Shown here: in pieces, positions 61,016 to 64,000 of the stretch
Layout of the letters: each line of letters opens with the position of its first letter
How positions within the stretch are numbered: the stretch's first letter is position 1
Assembly: GCA_949130495.1 (NCBI GenBank)
Contig: CASBWL010000424.1
Span: forward strand, 124,001-188,000
DNA from: Sambucus nigra
Taxonomy: Eukaryota > Streptophyta > Magnoliopsida > Dipsacales > Adoxaceae
Length of the DNA stretch: 64,000 nt
Direction of reading: 5' to 3'
Translations under genes and position numbers: made by a program
The notes under the pieces: generated by a model
Told to the model about the DNA's origin: nothing
Seen by the model: only the letters and a program-made list of their open reading frames with translations
Databases searched by the model: none

Positions 61016-62615
61016 ATCAGAACCCCAAAATTGAGTTAATTGCCACATTAATCCGACCCTCGTCGAGTCATAACCATCATTATTTAGGCCAAATAACTCA
61101 TTATTGTGCCTTCAAGAAATTAGACAGGGCAACTCAACTTGAATCAAGCTACTGAGATAGAGTTAAGTTACAAACTAAAAATGTTCCAGCAAATGTTTTT
61201 TATATTCACAACTTAGAACTTTAGCGATGATACCTTGGTTATTATACGAAAAATTAGAAGAAGCCCACATCACCTAAGCACCCTGTCTATGCCATTGTTT
61301 GGAGACATATTAATATGAAAACGTAAATTTGTTGTTGCCGGGGTGAAAAATGCCTAAAAGGCTGACACTGATGGTTTTGCTAAGGTGACATGAGAGGAAT
61401 ATTGTTGTGATATCATCCCCACAACAAAGGTATTAATATCCTTTATTCCATTTAATTATCATTTGTATTTTCTTTCTCATGAGATGAGGCATATGATGGT
61501 TGATTTACTTTATTGGTGGCATGGAAAGAAAACCAGTAGGTACCTCTCCGATTGACCATTTTTTTCCTCGCATGAACATACCTGGAGCAGAGTGAAAATA
61601 CACATTGGTCATAATTGATGTTTCTTCTAATGAAGAGTACAAGGAGCACAACCATTTATATTAAGTATGCTTTTAAAGAGAAGTCTACATGATGTAGTTT
61701 TGGGTTGATAACCCAATGTTTAATAGCTATAGGGAAGTAACAAGTTTATTAATTGATTGGAGTCAATTACGTATAATCTTTGATAGAAATAAATTCGTTG
61801 GGGTAAATCATGTCTGTTTAGTGGTGACCACACCTTAGGGATGTGCTTGCTAATTGGAAGGAATCAAACGTGAGGTGGAAATTTAGAGAAACAACCATTT
61901 AACATGTCGGTAAAAATGAAGAATATGAGGCTCTGATTCATTTTATAGAACAACAATACCTTATTTTACCAAGATCTTTGTAAGTTCATGTTTTTCTACC
62001 CTTTGGATGTCTAAATTTTATGAAGGCAAAAACACATAGAGCGTATCATTTTCTTCATTGGTCCTAGTGAAAGATTGTAAAGATCACATGTCGGGCTTCA
62101 TCCTCGTGAAGAAGGTAATATTGACTTAGTGACTCAATTTGACCTTGTGGACTAATCTGGATTAAAACTAAAAAATCTTTTTTGATAAATTTTATCGGTT
62201 AATAGTTGTGTGCATCTACAACATATGATATATAGTCTTCATATTAAAAAATGTATGTTTCTTAGTTTGGAAAAGAATATGCGAAAAAACCTATGAACCT
62301 TTTCACCTTGCAAAAGAATTTGCGAATAAGTTTTCACCTACAAGGTTGATCTTTGCAACCTACAAAGTTCGTTTACCATTCTTGTCGAATGAGAGTTTGA
62401 ACATTGGCCATAGCTTCCAAGCTACCTATGAAAGTTCCGCACCTTGTAAACTTAAAGCTCACGTTTTCAAAGTGGGTTAGTGCATCGTACCCTACGAAGA
62501 AACTTTTGCACCTATAAGATTCCTACAAGCTTCTTGCAGACCCTAATGAAATACTCTTCCCCAAATATATGGTTAGCTTTAAATTAAAGGGATAAAATAG
62601 AGAGAAATGTATCTT
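61016..62615. repeat. Repeat R2, left part
   Basis: Direct copy of 40090-41613. It includes a 70-bp segment (61818-61888) absent from R1. It ends in the LINE target duplication. Confidence 0.75.
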
Positions 62616-62838
62616 TTTTTTAACAAAGCGGGACTGAACCCCCTAAATATTATTAAAGTGAAGAGAAAAATCCTCTCCCAGGTGGCAACTAAGCAATCTT
62701 AGATACAGGAGAGAGAATGGAAACTTAAAAAAGCAATAAATATGGGGATTTATAATAGTCCCATTACAAGAAATAAGATAGATCCTTTGAAATAAGATCT
62801 AATTAGCAATATCCCATATTGTCTAGCTTGTAAGCTCA

Positions 62839-63262
62839 TCAAGTTATTTTTGGATGGTCCAAGAAGTTGTTGAAAATTGAAGTGGAATGAATATTTACCC
62901 CATAATTAGCAACCCTACCTGCAACCATATTTGATTCCCTGAAGCAGTGAACTAATGAACTTTTGGTATTGATGAGATTCACTTTGATTTCTTCCACGCA
63001 TTTAAAAAGATTCCAAGGCGGTTTCCAGTTTCGATTTATCAGATTCACCACATAAGAAGAGTCTGATTCAATAATTCCATCCTCAAAGTTGTACTCTAAG
63101 AAAAGTTTAAACCCCATTCCGAGACTTCTGATTTCCACAAATGAATTAGAAGCATATCCCTCACGTTGAGCATAGGAAAATATGATGTCTCCTTTGTGAT
63201 TTCTTAAAATGCAACAAATTCCACTTCTTCCAGGATTTCCTTTAGAAGCCCCATCAATGTTT
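62839..63262 (-). pseudogene. LINE ORF2 RNase H domain
   Basis: Minus strand. NIDGASKGNPGRSGICCILR (near 63262-63200) carries the first catalytic Asp, SFVEIRSL the Glu, and IIESDSSYVVNLIN the second Asp; then REGN-like SNMVAGRVANYGVN. This is the ribonuclease H found at the C-terminus of plant L1 elements. One stop lies around 63268 between it and the upstream frame. Confidence 0.85.
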
Positions 63263-63270
63263 AATTTGAA

Positions 63271-63564
63271 TCAATGAGGCGAGGGGAAGATCCATTTGAT
63301 AGGGATAGACAATTTAATAGAATATTTGATGTTGAGATAGAAGGTTTGAATCCCAATATCAAAGAAAGATATACTATGTCTAAATTGAATCCCCTTGTAA
63401 ATACTAGAAATCAAATTTATGGTCTGAGAGATAATAACTTTTTCATCAAATGAAGAATTACCAAAAAAATCTTTATTTATGCATTTCCATGTTTCCCAGC
63501 ACACAATAATGGGAATGCATTTACCAAGAAATTTGAATAATCCTTTGGACCACTTGTCATCCAC
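63271..63564 (-). pseudogene. LINE ORF2 region before RNase H
   Basis: Open frame of 97 residues with IPIIVCWETWKCINKDFFG, the linker that follows the zinc-binding reverse-transcriptase end in plant LINEs. No catalytic residues are expected here. Confidence 0.7.
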
Positions 63565-63660
63565 TAACTTAATAGCATAGAGGGGATACTGGTTGAGCTC
63601 ATATCAATTACCATGAGACTAGAGAAAAACTTCCAAACTGGAGTGATACTTGGTCATTGA

Positions 63661-64000
63661 AGAAATGTATCTTCTATTAATAATTTTTAGAATCAATTAT
63701 TAGACGTCTAGATACAAATGAGGAAATAAGGCTATTTATAGCTCCTATTACAACTATATACGTGGTACACCAAAGTAAGAACAAAGTACTACTAACTCAA
63801 AATCGAACATAACAACTAAAATTTTAAAAGGATATAACAAACAATATTATCCTAATACACATGACCCTCCTATTTAGAAAAACTGATCCTAGAGTATAAG
63901 CAGGAGGTTACTCGTACTGACTTCGAAAATATGCCTACTCTTTTTCCTCTTATTCTTCAGCATATTTTCCTTTTGTCAACATTGTTGTCATCATTTCTTC
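63661..64000. repeat. Repeat R2, right part
   Basis: Continues R2 after the LINE and matches 52382-52721. It runs to the window edge. Confidence 0.75.

Larger units (their letters stand above)
62616..63660 (-). mobile_element. 5'-truncated L1-type LINE
   Basis: Flanked by the 13-bp duplication AGAAATGTATCTT (62603-62615 and 63661-63673). The left edge is a T run, the reverse complement of a poly(A) tail; right edge is the truncated 5' end. The sequence encodes the C-terminal end of a plant LINE ORF2. It lies inside R2. Confidence 0.93.

Noticed and set aside
1..64000. tRNA, rRNA or snRNA genes and intact host genes
   Set aside because: tRNA-like stretches found were only retroelement primer-binding sites; I could not support any other RNA gene or host gene by eye.

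Overview
This is plant nuclear DNA, most likely from a eudicot with a large, repeat-rich genome. I see no host gene I can defend. Nearly everything recognisable is transposable-element DNA: Ty3/gypsy chromoviruses of Tekay/Del type, an Athila-like non-autonomous LTR element, Ty1/copia remnants, a CACTA (En/Spm) DNA transposon and an L1-type LINE. The base composition is AT-rich, the LTRs are about 3 kb, the primer-binding sites match plant initiator tRNA-Met and tRNA-Asp, and every coding region carries stops, frameshifts or deletions.

Layout. 1-9036: old fragments (a Tekay-like LTR, a copia Pol fragment, an antisense truncated Athila-like copy, further LTR and leader scraps). 9042-15378: a full-length Athila-like element (target duplication GTAAC, tRNA-Asp primer site) with no pol and one acidic ORF. 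15384-17496: unassigned DNA plus an old LTR/primer-site remnant. 17497-40077: element A, a Tekay-like chromovirus whose 5' LTR is split by element B (19285-31286, minus strand, duplication CAGGC). B is itself split by solo LTR D (22423-24866, duplication AGTGG). 41614-52381: element C, the best preserved chromovirus (duplication GAAAT), inside an older repeat R1. 53023-about 61015: a CACTA transposon with TNP2-type transposase, DUF4218 and DUF4216 regions and a second ORF on the minus strand; its right terminus is missing. 61016-64000: R2, a second direct copy of R, carrying a 5'-truncated LINE (62616-63660).

How the parts relate. A and B share one LTR family but differ in gag: B keeps a capsid region and one zinc knuckle, whereas A has lost the capsid region and has four zinc knuckles in one frame. 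B has lost reverse transcriptase, RNase H, the gag start codon and the integrase catalytic Glu. C keeps all domains with only three frame-breaking lesions. Mobilisation of A or B would have needed proteins from an intact relative.

The most unusual signal is a cluster of short CpG-rich palindromes in every well-preserved LTR. It is TCGATCGA-based in A, B, D and the Athila-like LTRs, and TCGTTCGAACGA-based in C. The copy number differs even between the two LTRs of one element. The same kind of array occurs in otherwise unrelated LTR lineages, and its sequence changes between relatives while its palindromic design stays. Also notable are two unrelated retroelements inserted at the same position of the paralogous repeats R1 and R2, and a spacerless 66-bp palindrome inside the CACTA element.
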